Positions 52,017-60,642 of a stretch of DNA of 64,000 nt are shown here, in pieces. This DNA comes from Granulicella sp. S156 (GTDB lineage: Bacteria > Acidobacteriota > Terriglobia > Terriglobales > Acidobacteriaceae). The notes under the pieces are model-generated. The model did not search any database. It saw only the letters and a list, made by a program, of their open reading frames with translations, and was not told where the DNA came from. Positions within the stretch are counted from its first letter, which is position 1. Every line of letters begins with the position of its first letter. A program made the translations under genes and the position numbers. The DNA lies in contig NZ_LMUH01000009.1 of NCBI RefSeq assembly GCF_009766105.1, positions 89,428-153,427 of the forward strand, given 5' to 3'.

Positions 52017-52188
52017 GATGGTCTCCCCTGGGGTGTTTTTGATATGTGGACGCAATTCATCCAAACATACTCGAGTCCTGGGCGATCAGGTAGAGCCAGA
52101 TCTAAGGTTTCCATGGTGCCAGATTCATCCGGAGGGGCTCTTCTGGAGATTTTGCATAGATCTCCCACACCGGAACAGGGGGCTCATT

Positions 52189-52202
52189 CGTAAAAACTTA
52201 CG
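52189..52202 (-). promoter_or_regulatory. Conserved short palindrome between NHL copies B and C
   Basis: CGTAAAAACTTACG followed by GCAGAACAGGGCCCG, the same arrangement as at 49951-49963. Here it lies between the genes for copies B and C, ~170 bases upstream of the copy B start. Confidence 0.45.
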
Positions 52203-52254
52203 CAGAACAGGGCCCGCACGTAACGAACGATGACAGAGCCCTCGAGCGAAGCAG

Positions 52255-54249
52255 CTACGGGCGTGTGCCGAGGTTGCTGGTTCCGTCCGTCGTTGGGATA
52301 ACGGGCAGACCCGCAGAGATCGGAGTAATCACGGGGGTAGCAAGGCCGATCAGCTCGGTCACGGGGTGACCCTGGATGGTTCCCACCCAGATGTTGCCGG
52401 AGCCGTCGATCGCCAACGCCTCTGGGTAGTTCAGGCCACCGCCTGTATAGCCGTTGGTTCCGGAGAGGATTGCTCCGGTGCTGGAGAGTTCAATCACGGA
52501 GCCTCCTCCAGGATTCACTACCCAGGCATTGCCCGAGCCGTCGATCGCGATTCCCCCTGGAAACTGTGTGCCGGCTGGGGCGGCCGTGTAGCCGTTGGTC
52601 CCGGAGAGGAATGTCCCGGCGCTGGAGATCTTGGTCACGGCGCCTGTGTGATTCGTCACCCAGGCGTTGCCCGAGCTGTCGATTGCGAGCGAATTGGGAT
52701 CTTCCAGGCCGCCGCCCCTATAGCCGAGGGTTCCAGAGAGGCCTGTCCCGGCGCTGGAGAGCTTGATCACGGAGAAAGAATCTTCACTCGCCACCCAGGC
52801 GTTGCCGGAGCCGTCGATCGCGATCCCCTGTGTCCCGTCCATCTCACCGCCCTGATAGCCGTTGTCCCCGGAGAGGATTGTTCCGGTGCTGGTGAGTTCA
52901 TACACGGAGGCACCCTCGAAATTCGTCACCCAGGCGTTGCCGGAGCTGTCGATCGCGATTCCCTGTGTACCGTCCAGGCCACCGCCCGTATAGCCATTGG
53001 TTCCGGAGAGGATCACCCCGGCGCTGGAGATCTTGGTCACGCCGCAACATAAAGCATTCGTCACCCAGGCATTGCCCGCACCGTCGATCGCGATCCCTGC
53101 GGGATCGTTCAGGCCGCCGCCGGTATAGCCGTTGGTTCCGGAGAGGATTGCTCCGGCGCTGGAGATCTTGGTCACGGAGTCAGTTCCAGAATTAGGCACC
53201 CAGGCGTTGCCCTCGCCGTCGATCGCGATCCCAAAGGTCTCGTTCAGGCCGCCGCCGCCGGTGTAGTTGATACCGAGGGAGAAGTCGTTGGCAGAGCTAA
53301 GGGTCCCCTGGAAGGGACTGGTTGTCGTTACCAGGCCGAGTAGGGCGGAGACATTGGCCCCCGGGTGCTGCGCGATGTTGATGGCCGCCGTTGCCGTATC
53401 GGTCGGCGCGGTGCCGTAGGTCGTATTGGAGAAGAGTGTGCCGCAGCCAGACGAGCTGGTTCCGGTGGTGTTGACGCAGGCCGCCAGGATGTCCGCCACA
53501 GTGTTGATCGTAGTCACGGGAACTGTGGCCTTGCTGTTCAGGGGCAAGGTCGGATTAGGAGCTCCGCTGGCCTGGTCCACGATATTCAGTGCGGTATTGA
53601 ACGCATTGGCAATACCGGTCCCAGAGAGCGCATGGCCCGTTACCGCGCTGGGTGCGCCGATATGCAGCGGATCGGTGGCAAAGGCCGCCAAAGCATACGC
53701 GGCAGCGACAGTGCTGACCTCATTCAGAGACACGAAGGTGGCGGTTGGAAAGGCCGCACTGGGAGTCGCGCTGGCGCAGTTGCCCACCACTGCCAGCAGC
53801 GTTGCGGCAGAATTCGGTGTACCGGCAACGCCTTCGCCACCCAACTGCGGATCTCCGCCGCTCGAATAGAGATAGACCTGCTGGCCAGAAGAGCAGGCGA
53901 ATGCCCCATTGATATCGAAGCTGCCCCCTGTATCCGTAGTGACGTAGAAGTTTCCGTTCCCATCCGCGGGGTTTCCCGTCGCGGCAGTCAGCAGAGAGGT
54001 CGACGCATTGCTGGAGGAGGCGGCGATACCGCTCCCACCATAAGCGGCAGTGCCGGCGGCATACATGTAGACATGCGCGCCGTTGAGCGGCTGCTGGCCC
54101 CCATGAACCACGCCCTTAATGTGCACCGCGGTCTGCGTCGAGGTATTGGTCGTGTCCCCGAAGTTCGCCGAGCAGCCGCTCAACCCAAGAGCAAAAGCCA
54201 CGCTCAGTACGCTTGCCACAGACGAGAAAGACAGACGATGGTTTTTCAT
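52255..54249 (-). CDS. NHL-repeat lipoprotein, copy C
   Basis: A 664-residue paralogue of copies A and B. The ATG at 54249 has GGAG 6 bases upstream and starts the signal MKNHRLSFSSVASVLSVAFA with lipobox LSGC; the open frame extends further upstream without any conserved feature. The conserved N-terminal region is followed by seven repeats with the core GIAIDGSGNAWV and the tail SNLGTRP. One repeat has adjacent cysteines (NALCCGVTKI), unusual in this propeller type. It is first in the minus-strand trio; a following frameshifted SDR is on the opposite strand. Confidence 0.8.
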   Translation of the reverse strand: MKNHRLSFSSVASVLSVAFALGLSGCSANFGDTTNTSTQTAVHIKGVVHGGQQPLNGAHVYMYAAGTAAYGGSGIAASSSNASTSLLTAATGNPADGNGNFYVTTDTGGSFDINGAFACSSGQQVYLYSSGGDPQLGGEGVAGTPNSAATLLAVVGNCASATPSAAFPTATFVSLNEVSTVAAAYALAAFATDPLHIGAPSAVTGHALSGTGIANAFNTALNIVDQASGAPNPTLPLNSKATVPVTTINTVADILAACVNTTGTSSSGCGTLFSNTTYGTAPTDTATAAINIAQHPGANVSALLGLVTTTSPFQGTLSSANDFSLGINYTGGGGLNETFGIAIDGEGNAWVPNSGTDSVTKISSAGAILSGTNGYTGGGLNDPAGIAIDGAGNAWVTNALCCGVTKISSAGVILSGTNGYTGGGLDGTQGIAIDSSGNAWVTNFEGASVYELTSTGTILSGDNGYQGGEMDGTQGIAIDGSGNAWVASEDSFSVIKLSSAGTGLSGTLGYRGGGLEDPNSLAIDSSGNAWVTNHTGAVTKISSAGTFLSGTNGYTAAPAGTQFPGGIAIDGSGNAWVVNPGGGSVIELSSTGAILSGTNGYTGGGLNYPEALAIDGSGNIWVGTIQGHPVTELIGLATPVITPISAGLPVIPTTDGTSNLGTRP

Positions 54250-54444
54250 AGTTCTCCTACACCAGGCAACAATGCTTTTATGTTGAAACTTGCCCAGAGT
54301 AGGGGCCCGGACTCCAGATAGATTAACAGCAGATCGCCTGCACTTTGAAGAGCAAAATGTAAAATTCCACCGGAAAGAACGCGGATTTCGTCCAACGGCT
54401 CGCCACCTTGTGTGGCATAGATGCAAAGAATCTGGAGTAAAGCT

Positions 54445-55222
54445 TTGAGAGTACAGAACAAAGTCGCCTTGATTACCGGCGGCAGCAGTGGAATTGGTTT
54501 GGCAACGGCCAGGCTACTTCGAGTGGAAGGCGCAAAGGTCTCAATCACAGGCAGGGATCAACTCCGGCTGGATGCGGCGGCAAAGGAACTCGGCCCTGAT
54601 GCCCTTGCCATCAACGCGGATGTCTCGGACTTTCCCGCGATGGAAAGAGCCATAGAACGCACGGTCGAAGAGTTCGGGAAGCTCGACATAGTATTTGCAA
54701 ATGCAGGACTCTCGATCCCGACTCCCCTTGGGGGCTCTTCGGTTGAGATCTTCGAAAGCGTTGTGAACGTCAATTTAACGTCAACCTTTTTTCTGATTCA
54801 GGCGTGTCTGCCGTACCTCAACGACGGCGCTTCGTTGATCTTCACATGGCTCAGTCCAGAGTGTTAACGGCAGGCCGGGATGGTCGGCCTATGCCGCCAG
54901 CAAAGCTGCCCTGCGAACGCTGGCAAGGGTGCTGGCATCTGAACTGTCTCCTCGCGGCATTCGCGTCAATGTCGTGACGCCCGGTTCCGTGGATACACCT
55001 CTTCTGGACGCTGCAATCTCAAGTCACGACGAAGATCGTGACCCATTTATCGAGAAGCTAAAGGCAGCCATCCCACTCGGTCGTATGGGCCGGCCACTCG
55101 AAGTCGCGAACGCGGTTCTCTTCCTCGCCTCGGAGGAATCGTCTTTTGTGCAAGCGAGTGAGATTGTCGTTGACGGCGGAGCTACGGGCGCATTTTCAGG
55201 AGCGCCAATTTATAAACGATGA
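54445..55222 (+). pseudogene. Short-chain dehydrogenase interrupted by a one-base insertion
   Basis: The 5' part (TTG 54445, GGAG 7 bases ahead, MRVQNKVALITGGSSGIG) reads as an ordinary SDR to LIFT, then an extra T at 54847 shifts the frame and a stop follows at 54865. Dropping that one base gives GSVQSVNGRPGWSAYAASKAAL and the C-terminal part ending GGATGAFSGAPIYKR at 55222, with the catalytic Ser, Tyr and Lys intact. The rest is undamaged, so this is either a very recent mutation or a sequencing error. An intact protein would be ~258 residues. It is not in an evident operon; the minus-strand GT2 gene ends 10 bases later. Confidence 0.85.
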
Positions 55223-55232
55223 CCTTCAATCT

Positions 55233-56213
55233 TCAACGCCGGATGATCGACGCGGGAATCGAAAGATAGGTCATGCGCTTGGCCTCTTTACGTCCACGTG
55301 CGACCGAATCCAGCACCAGACCACAAACCATCGAGAGGAACGAAAGCAGCACGATGCCCGTCGAGAGTATTGCTGTCGGAAAGCGTGGGACCAGGTGCGT
55401 CCGGTGGAACTCGATCAGAATAGGAACGCTCAGGCCAACACCCAGAACGAACAGAATGGCTCCGCTAATCGTGAAGAACTGCAAAGGGCGCTGATCCTTA
55501 ACCAGCGCGACGATCGTAGCGAGGATACGCGCTCCGTCCTTGTAGGTATTCAGCTTGGAGGTGCTGCCTTCGCCGCGATCGCGGTACGGGGTCTCAATCT
55601 CGCCGAGCGGCATCTTGAGCTCCAGCGCATGGATAGTGAGTTCCGTCTCGGTCTCGAAGCCGGAGCTGAGCGCGGGAAAGCTCTTGACGAAGCGGCGGCT
55701 GAAGACGCGGTAGCCCGAGAGCATATCCGTAATGCGGTTGCCGAAGATGGAGCGAACGATGCCTGTAAGCATCGCATTGCCGAAGCGGTGGCCGCGGCGG
55801 TAGGCGGCTGCGATGCTGGTGACACGCGTACCGGTAACCATATCGATGCCTTCGGAGAAGAGCATGTCGAGCATGGGAACGGCGCTGGCAGCTTCGTACG
55901 TGTCGTCGCCATCGACCAGCACATAGGCGTCGGCCTCGATGTCCGAGAACATGCGGCGGACGACGTTGCCTTTGCCTTGCAATCGTTCAACCGAGACGAA
56001 AGCTCCTGCGGCGCGGGCGACTTCAATGGTGCGGTCGGTAGAGTTGTTGTCGTAGACGTAGATCGTCGCCGAAGGAAGCTCACGGGCAAAAGCCTTAACG
56101 ACCTTACCGATAGCAGCCTCTTCGTTATGGCAGGGAATCAAGACCGCAATACGCAGCAGAGTGTCCGAAGCGCCAGGTCGCGCTGCCTGATTGGTTGAAA
56201 GTTGTTCCCCCAT
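55233..56213 (-). CDS. Family 2 glycosyltransferase with C-terminal membrane helices
   Basis: A 326-residue inverting glycosyltransferase of the dolichol-phosphate-mannose-synthase type. IAVLIPCHNEEAAIGKVV opens the GT-A domain, ADAYVLVDGDDTYEAASA holds the DxD metal motif, and SGYRVFSRRFVKSFPAL follows. The C-terminal ~90 residues have two hydrophobic helices (TISGAILFVLGVGLSVPIL and LSTGIVLLSFLSMVCGLVL). The ATG at 56213 has GGGAG upstream; a TTG at 56222 is possible. It probably makes a polyprenyl-phosphate sugar used by the GT-C enzymes nearby, one of which is divergently encoded 83 bases away. The sugar is not known. Confidence 0.85.
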   Translation of the reverse strand: MGEQLSTNQAARPGASDTLLRIAVLIPCHNEEAAIGKVVKAFARELPSATIYVYDNNSTDRTIEVARAAGAFVSVERLQGKGNVVRRMFSDIEADAYVLVDGDDTYEAASAVPMLDMLFSEGIDMVTGTRVTSIAAAYRRGHRFGNAMLTGIVRSIFGNRITDMLSGYRVFSRRFVKSFPALSSGFETETELTIHALELKMPLGEIETPYRDRGEGSTSKLNTYKDGARILATIVALVKDQRPLQFFTISGAILFVLGVGLSVPILIEFHRTHLVPRFPTAILSTGIVLLSFLSMVCGLVLDSVARGRKEAKRMTYLSIPASIIRR

Positions 56214-56296
56214 TGCTCCCAAAGGCTATCACCGATAGACGGCAGGACGAGACACTTTTCCGCGCCGTGTTGAGGTCCGGGCTCTAAAATGGGCGT

Positions 56297-57844
56297 ATGC
56301 CGCTCAATGAAGAATCCAGGTTGGAGCGCCCCTTGCGGCTGGCCGCTCTCGGGTTATCGCTTTTCTTTGTACTGTTCTTTCTCTTCATCGCTCTGCATCG
56401 CCTGCACTACCCGTTCGAGGTGGACCGCGTCGAGAGTGGCATGATGACCTCGGTCTGGAGGCTGCGGCACGGCTATCCGCTCTACGCAGCGCCAAGCCTG
56501 GAGTGGGCTCCCTATCTGTATGCTCCGCTGTTCTTCTATCTTTCAGCCGCGTTGTCCAAGGTGATGGGCCTCAGCTATGCCCCGCTGCGTATGGTGTCGA
56601 TTCTCTCTACGCTCGGCAGCTTCGGCGTGATCTTCCTGATGGTCTGGAAGGAGACAAAGCGATTCGCGGCTGCAGCGGTGGCGGTTGGACTCTTCGCCAG
56701 CCTGTATGTCTTCGTGCTGGGCTGGTTCGACGTGGGCCGAGTCGATTCGTTGTCGGTCTTCCTGTTTCTTCTTGCCGTATTGGCGACGCGGCGAGCGCAT
56801 CCTCTGCTGGCGGCAGTGATGTGGCTGCTTGCCTTTCATGGCAAACAAACTTTTCTGCCCCTGGGGCTGGCGATCTTCCTCGTGGAGTGGCAGCGGCCAA
56901 AGCGCATGCTGCTGGGGATGGCAGCCTTTACGGCGATGGCCTGGGCCAGCGTCGTCTGGCTCAATCATCTAACGCAGCACTGGTACAGCTTCTATGCGTT
57001 CGGCACGTCGGGCGCGCTGGGCTGGGCTCCGCGGGAAGCAGCGATGTTTCTGCCGCATGACTTTTTTGAGCCGCTGCCGGTTGCCGTGATCCTGATCCTG
57101 ATGGCTGTGTTGCTGGCCCCCATGCGCTGGCGAGAGCGTGACGGATCGTTCTTCGCTATCGTCACAGCGCTCCTGGGCGCGGCCGTTTGGTTCGTTCGAG
57201 CCCATGGCGGAGCCAATATCAACGCAACAATTCCGTTGTACGCCTGGGTGGCCATCCTCACCGGAGTGGCGGTCCATCGGCTGCTTGTGGTTTGGGAGAC
57301 ATCTGAATCCGTGCCCTCTTTCGCGCGCGTTTCAGTCCCGGCACTGCTCTGGATGGCGCTGACCTTACAGCTGATGGCACACCTCTATCGCCCCGGACAG
57401 GTACTGCCGATAGAGGGATCGTTGGCAGCGCGCCAGCAATTCATGGAAGACTTGCGCGCGACGCCAGGGGATGTGTGGCTCGTAAACCATAGCTACGATG
57501 GCCTGATGGCGGGCAAGCCGATGCACGCCGAGATGGACGCTCTGGATGCCGTGCTGGGCCGCGGATATCAGCCCGCTGTGCAGGAGTTCCATCGCCAGAT
57601 CGCCGGGCAACACTTCACCGCAGTCGTGCTGGACCGTGGTCAAGGAAGCTACGAACCGCCGGGGCTCTTCACGACGCCACCCTTCAGCGACGTCTATGTT
57701 CTGCAGGCCGCGGCCCCCGGCGCAGCGGTCGACCAGCCAAACCTCGTGCTGCTGCCCTGTGCGGCTGCTTCTGCTCCACAACCTCAGCCCGGACTGTTAC
57801 GCCTGGATGCAGGTTTCGTGGATCGTTCGCAGTGCAAGCCTTGA
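56297..57844 (+). CDS. GT-C type membrane glycosyltransferase
   Basis: A 515-residue polytopic membrane protein with ~10 helices. The first external loop contains HYPFEVDRVESGMMTSVWRL and GYPLYAAPSLEWAPYLYAPLFFY, which fits the acidic loop of GT-C enzymes using lipid-linked sugars. A soluble C-terminal stretch (~residues 390-515) follows. It is divergent from the GT2 gene, suggesting that GT2 makes its sugar donor. It is followed by a strong bidirectional terminator. The acceptor is unknown; glycan or protein glycosylation at the outer face of the inner membrane is likely. Confidence 0.72.
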   Translation: MPLNEESRLERPLRLAALGLSLFFVLFFLFIALHRLHYPFEVDRVESGMMTSVWRLRHGYPLYAAPSLEWAPYLYAPLFFYLSAALSKVMGLSYAPLRMVSILSTLGSFGVIFLMVWKETKRFAAAAVAVGLFASLYVFVLGWFDVGRVDSLSVFLFLLAVLATRRAHPLLAAVMWLLAFHGKQTFLPLGLAIFLVEWQRPKRMLLGMAAFTAMAWASVVWLNHLTQHWYSFYAFGTSGALGWAPREAAMFLPHDFFEPLPVAVILILMAVLLAPMRWRERDGSFFAIVTALLGAAVWFVRAHGGANINATIPLYAWVAILTGVAVHRLLVVWETSESVPSFARVSVPALLWMALTLQLMAHLYRPGQVLPIEGSLAARQQFMEDLRATPGDVWLVNHSYDGLMAGKPMHAEMDALDAVLGRGYQPAVQEFHRQIAGQHFTAVVLDRGQGSYEPPGLFTTPPFSDVYVLQAAAPGAAVDQPNLVLLPCAAASAPQPQPGLLRLDAGFVDRSQCKP

Positions 57845-57861
57845 CCGTTGATGGGAGGCAG

Positions 57862-57893
57862 AAAAATGGCGGCCCGCAAGGGCCGCCATTTTT
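57862..57893. terminator. Bidirectional hairpin terminator
   Basis: AAAAATGGCGGCCC (57862-57875) and GGGCCGCCATTTTT (57880-57893) are exact complements around the loop GCAA, with T-runs on both strands. It separates the GT-C gene from the convergent transaldolase gene. Confidence 0.9.
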
Positions 57894-57895
57894 TC

Positions 57896-58891
57896 TTATG
57901 CCTGAAGCGCAGGCTCAGGTAGTTCCGTCAGTCGTTCGGTCAGCAAGTGCTCAAGCCCTTCAAGCGCCTTGGAGAAGCCTTCGATGCCTTCCTTCAGCTT
58001 GTCGTGCGCCATGCGGTTCTCAGCATGCATCTTGTCGAAGGTGGCCTTGTCGACCGTAATCTTCTCGATCGCATCGTCTTTGGAAGCGGCAGGTTCGAGC
58101 TTACGAACCAGCGTGCCTTCGGTAGTCTGCAGCTCTTCGAGCAGCTTGGGTGCGATGGTGAGCAGATCGCAGCCGGCCAGTTCGATGATCTCGCCGGTGT
58201 TGCGGAAGCTCGCACCCATCACGACGGTCTTATAGCCGAACTTCTTGTAGTAGTGATAGATCTCCGTGACCGAGTGGACGCCGGGGTCATCCGCACCCTT
58301 GTAGTCCTTACCGGTGTCCTGCTTGTACCAATCGAGGATACGGCCGACGAACGGCGAGATCAGCGTGACGTGGGCTTCAGCAGCGGCGACGGCCTGGTGC
58401 ATGCCGAAGAGCAGCGTCATATTGCAGTGGATACCCTCTTTTTCGAGGATCTCCGCGGCGCGGATGCCCTCCCACGTAGACGCGAGCTTAATGAGCACGC
58501 GATCGGTGCCGATACCGGCGTCAGCGTACTGCTTGATGATGTCGCGCGCCGCAGCGAGGGAACCCTCGGTGTCGTAGCTCAGGCGTGCATCCACCTCGGT
58601 GGAGACGCGACCCGGGACGATGTCGAGAATCTTGAGGCCGAAGGCCACAGCCAGCGACTTGAACGCCGAAGCCGCGACATCTTTGTCGGATGTGCCGGCG
58701 GGGGCCTTCGCGCGCGCGGTCTGCAACACGCCGTCGACGATGGGCTGATACTCGGGCAATGCGGCAGCAGCCGCAATGAGCGAAGGATTCGTCGTCGCGT
58801 CGGTTGGTTTGTACTTCTTGATGGCATTGATGTCGCCGGTATCGGAAACCACCGTGGTCATCGACTTAAGCTGATCTAGCAGGTTTGACAT
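57896..58891 (-). CDS. tal: Transaldolase
   Basis: A 331-residue class I aldolase of the non-oxidative pentose phosphate pathway that moves a dihydroxyacetone unit between sugar phosphates. Motifs are [10 protein letters not shown] near the start, [12 protein letters not shown], the Schiff-base Lys in [12 protein letters not shown], and [21 protein letters not shown]. The ATG at 58891 has GAGGAG upstream and is preferred over an open frame starting 60 bases earlier. The length is close to the usual TalB size. The gene shares a terminator with the GT-C gene. The candidate promoter at 58950-58955 lies ~60 bases upstream. Confidence 0.95.
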   Translation of the reverse strand: MSNLLDQLKSMTTVVSDTGDINAIKKYKPTDATTNPSLIAAAAALPEYQPIVDGVLQTARAKAPAGTSDKDVAASAFKSLAVAFGLKILDIVPGRVSTEVDARLSYDTEGSLAAARDIIKQYADAGIGTDRVLIKLASTWEGIRAAEILEKEGIHCNMTLLFGMHQAVAAAEAHVTLISPFVGRILDWYKQDTGKDYKGADDPGVHSVTEIYHYYKKFGYKTVVMGASFRNTGEIIELAGCDLLTIAPKLLEELQTTEGTLVRKLEPAASKDDAIEKITVDKATFDKMHAENRMAHDKLKEGIEGFSKALEGLEHLLTERLTELPEPALQA

Positions 58892-58949
58892 AGCAAAACT
58901 CCTCGGTGAGGAAAGTGTGGGGCGCGGTTCGAACGCGCGTAGGAAGTCC

Positions 58950-58955
58950 ATTATA
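58950..58955 (-). promoter_or_regulatory. -10 element of the tal promoter
   Basis: The minus strand reads TATAAT, an exact -10 hexamer, with no good -35 match at the usual distance. The inferred 5' leader to the tal ATG would be about 50 bases. Confidence 0.4.
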
Positions 58956-59104
58956 AATCTCTTTGCCGGCGTTCGCTGGATGCCGCCGAACAGGCGCTTT
59001 CGTCTGCTGTGAACATGGCATGAACGATGCCTGAGCGGAACACGCTAGTTTTCAGCCGCTTGGAGCGGATAATTCCCTGAAAATTGCATCCAAGGAGAAA
59101 GACG

Positions 59105-59215
59105 GAGCAGAGCCCCTATAGGTATACCCAAAGGCAATCATTTGGACGGAGCTTTTCAGCAAGAAAAGCTCCACTCCTCAGCTCTTTCCGGGGGACAGTA
59201 ATAGGGGTTCTGCTC
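59105..59215 (+). ncRNA. Strongly structured leader or small inverted-repeat element
   Basis: A 15-base closing stem (GAGCAGAGCCCCTAT at 59105-59119 with ATAGGGGTTCTGCTC at 59201-59215, one G-U) encloses a palindrome GGTATACC (59121-59128), a CCAAA/TTTGG hairpin (59128-59145) and a 10-bp hairpin (GGAGCTTTTC at 59148-59157, GAAAAGCTCC at 59163-59172). It ends 16 bases before the ATG of the 65-residue protein. It could be a cis-regulatory RNA or a miniature inverted-repeat element; no known riboswitch class is recognised. Confidence 0.55.
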
Positions 59216-59231
59216 TAAGAAGGCAGGTTCA

Positions 59232-59429
59232 ATGAGTGACGAGAAACATGGTGGTGAGCATTCGCATCGCGATACGGGACCGCATCCCCCGCATCCTCAG
59301 GGGATTCCCTATTGGCAACGCGCGCATAAGGACTGGAAGTTCTGGGTGGGTGTTGTCTTCATCGCCGCGGCGATCGTGATCTATGTCCTTACGCTCGATC
59401 TATCCACGGTTCCTCGCCCCCAGCATTAG
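59232..59429 (+). CDS. Small single-pass membrane protein, His-rich N-terminus
   Basis: A 65-residue protein. The first ~30 residues are polar and rich in His (EKHGGEHSHRDTGPHPPHPQG), then WFWVG-like aromatic residues and one membrane helix (FWVGVVFIAAAIVIYVLTL). The ATG at 59232 follows the structured element by 16 bases; the GGCAGG ahead of it is a weak ribosome site. No named family is recognised. The His-rich tail could bind metal but may simply be a spacer. Confidence 0.5.
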   Translation: MSDEKHGGEHSHRDTGPHPPHPQGIPYWQRAHKDWKFWVGVVFIAAAIVIYVLTLDLSTVPRPQH

Positions 59430-59567
59430 AGTGTTAGCTCCGGGCAGCGTTGGCTTTTGCTCTGCCGGAACGGAATACTATCCGGTTGCAGGTATGCTCG
59501 CTTCTTCGGGCGAGAATCACAGGGGAAAAGGCACTATTCAGCCCCTGCCGCTGCAAGGGAGACCCGT

Positions 59568-60638
59568 TTGGACTTGCATTTTTCGTGGTACTTTATCGTG
59601 TTCTTCCTTCTGGTCAAAGGCTGGCCGGTAGTGCTGGTCGTAGCACTCGCCAGTCTGGCTGCCGGTTGGCGAACTCATGGAATTGCAAGAGTTATTTTTC
59701 TGTCAATCTCTGCGATTTTTATCGCCTTCCTTGTTGGCGTTGGCGTTTGGCTGCGGCTCGACAAGATCAAGGAAGCTCGCGAGGCCAGAGAAAATGCGGC
59801 ATCCGAGGCCAGAGAATATGCGGCATCCGAGGCGCATCGCCACACGACACTCACTGCGCCCAGGCAGATCGAAGGGCTCGATCTGCCTGCCGGCACAGCG
59901 ATCTACTGGAAGGATGACGCTCTCACGGATCTAAGCACGGCCGATCTGCCCGGTCCCACACGCATTCTGGGTGTCATGCTCTCAGGCCATATCGGTCACG
60001 ACTATGACTCCTGGTGGGACGTGACTCTGGCGGAAGACGCGGTCATTGGTGGCTGGCCATGCAGCGCCGGAGACATCGAACTGGCCAGGAGAGAACCCCT
60101 GCTATGGCGATGCGATCTGTCGAAAGAAACGCCGGTGCGCGCACCCCGGCAGGCAGGCCAGCCAGCGGCGAGTCCGTTGCTCTTTCCCGCTGGGACGAAG
60201 GTCAGCCAATCTCCGGGTAGCGACATCGGCTTTGAGCTTTTCCTGCCTAAGGGCAAGTCGATGAAGCTGAACGAAGTCGGCGTTGTCATTCCCAGCGGTA
60301 TCGACGTGCATCTTTTTCCGAACGGAGCTATTCGACAGCTCTATGCCGGGGGCGAGTCGTTATTTTCGATTCGCGGCATCCCCTTTGTGACGGACATCCG
60401 TTGGATCTATCCCGAAGATCTTCCCGAGGATTCGCAAGGGTCAACCATGGCTCCCATTGCCGTCTTCGGCACGCTTGGGCAGGACGTTCGCTGCGCTAAC
60501 CATCTCTACTCATCGTCCGCGTTTGCCCGTATTACCCTCAAGTCGAACACAGTAGAGTTCATCGGGTATGACGGCGATAAAAGGATTGCCACGCCCCCGA
60601 TAGCCACCTCGGAGTGCGCCATTGTGCCTCGGAGCTAA
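59568..60638 (+). CDS. Membrane-anchored protein of unknown function
   Basis: A 356-residue protein with two adjacent N-terminal helices (WYFIVFFLLVKGWPVVLVVA and VIFLSISAIFIAFLVGVGVW), a short charged coiled-coil (residues ~65-85) made of 8-residue repeats EARENAAS/EAREYAAS, and a large domain with LPAGTAIYWKDDALTDLST, GYDGDKRI and SPLLFPAGTKVSQSPGS. I do not recognise the family. The TTG at 59568 is the best start because AAGGGA lies 7 bases ahead and a membrane helix follows; the longer upstream frame lacks features. The stop lies just ahead of the convergent glgA-like gene. The domain may sit in the periplasm. Confidence 0.55.
   Translation: MDLHFSWYFIVFFLLVKGWPVVLVVALASLAAGWRTHGIARVIFLSISAIFIAFLVGVGVWLRLDKIKEAREARENAASEAREYAASEAHRHTTLTAPRQIEGLDLPAGTAIYWKDDALTDLSTADLPGPTRILGVMLSGHIGHDYDSWWDVTLAEDAVIGGWPCSAGDIELARREPLLWRCDLSKETPVRAPRQAGQPAASPLLFPAGTKVSQSPGSDIGFELFLPKGKSMKLNEVGVVIPSGIDVHLFPNGAIRQLYAGGESLFSIRGIPFVTDIRWIYPEDLPEDSQGSTMAPIAVFGTLGQDVRCANHLYSSSAFARITLKSNTVEFIGYDGDKRIATPPIATSECAIVPRS
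59781..59828 (+). repeat. Tandem 24-base repeat inside the unknown membrane protein gene
   Basis: Two units (59781-59804 and 59805-59828), both starting GAGGCCAGAGAA and ending TGCGGCATCC, differ at one base and encode eight residues each. They form the charged coiled-coil after the membrane helices. Confidence 0.75.
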
Positions 60639-60642
60639 ATAA

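Larger units (their letters stand above)
58892..59231. other. Intergenic region between tal and the small membrane protein
   Basis: A 340-base stretch without a gene. It holds the tal promoter candidate near 58950 and the structured element at 59105-59215; I see nothing convincing between 58980 and 59100. Confidence 0.6.

Noticed and set aside
47931-54249. Periodic DNA of ~135 bases that could suggest a CRISPR or satellite array
   Set aside because: The period encodes 45-residue protein blades with diverged sequence, and there are no unique spacers between identical repeats.
53365-54321. 318-residue plus-strand open frame opposite NHL copy C, with similar shadows at 48777-49943 and 51381-51890
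   Set aside because: These mirror conserved repeats in the lipoprotein genes and carry arginine- and glycine-rich composition typical of antisense frames. No ribosome site or family match is seen.
55146-56198. 350-residue plus-strand frame over the GT2 gene
   Set aside because: It overlaps a minus-strand GT2 with clear DxD and nucleotide-sugar motifs and has no recognisable domain.
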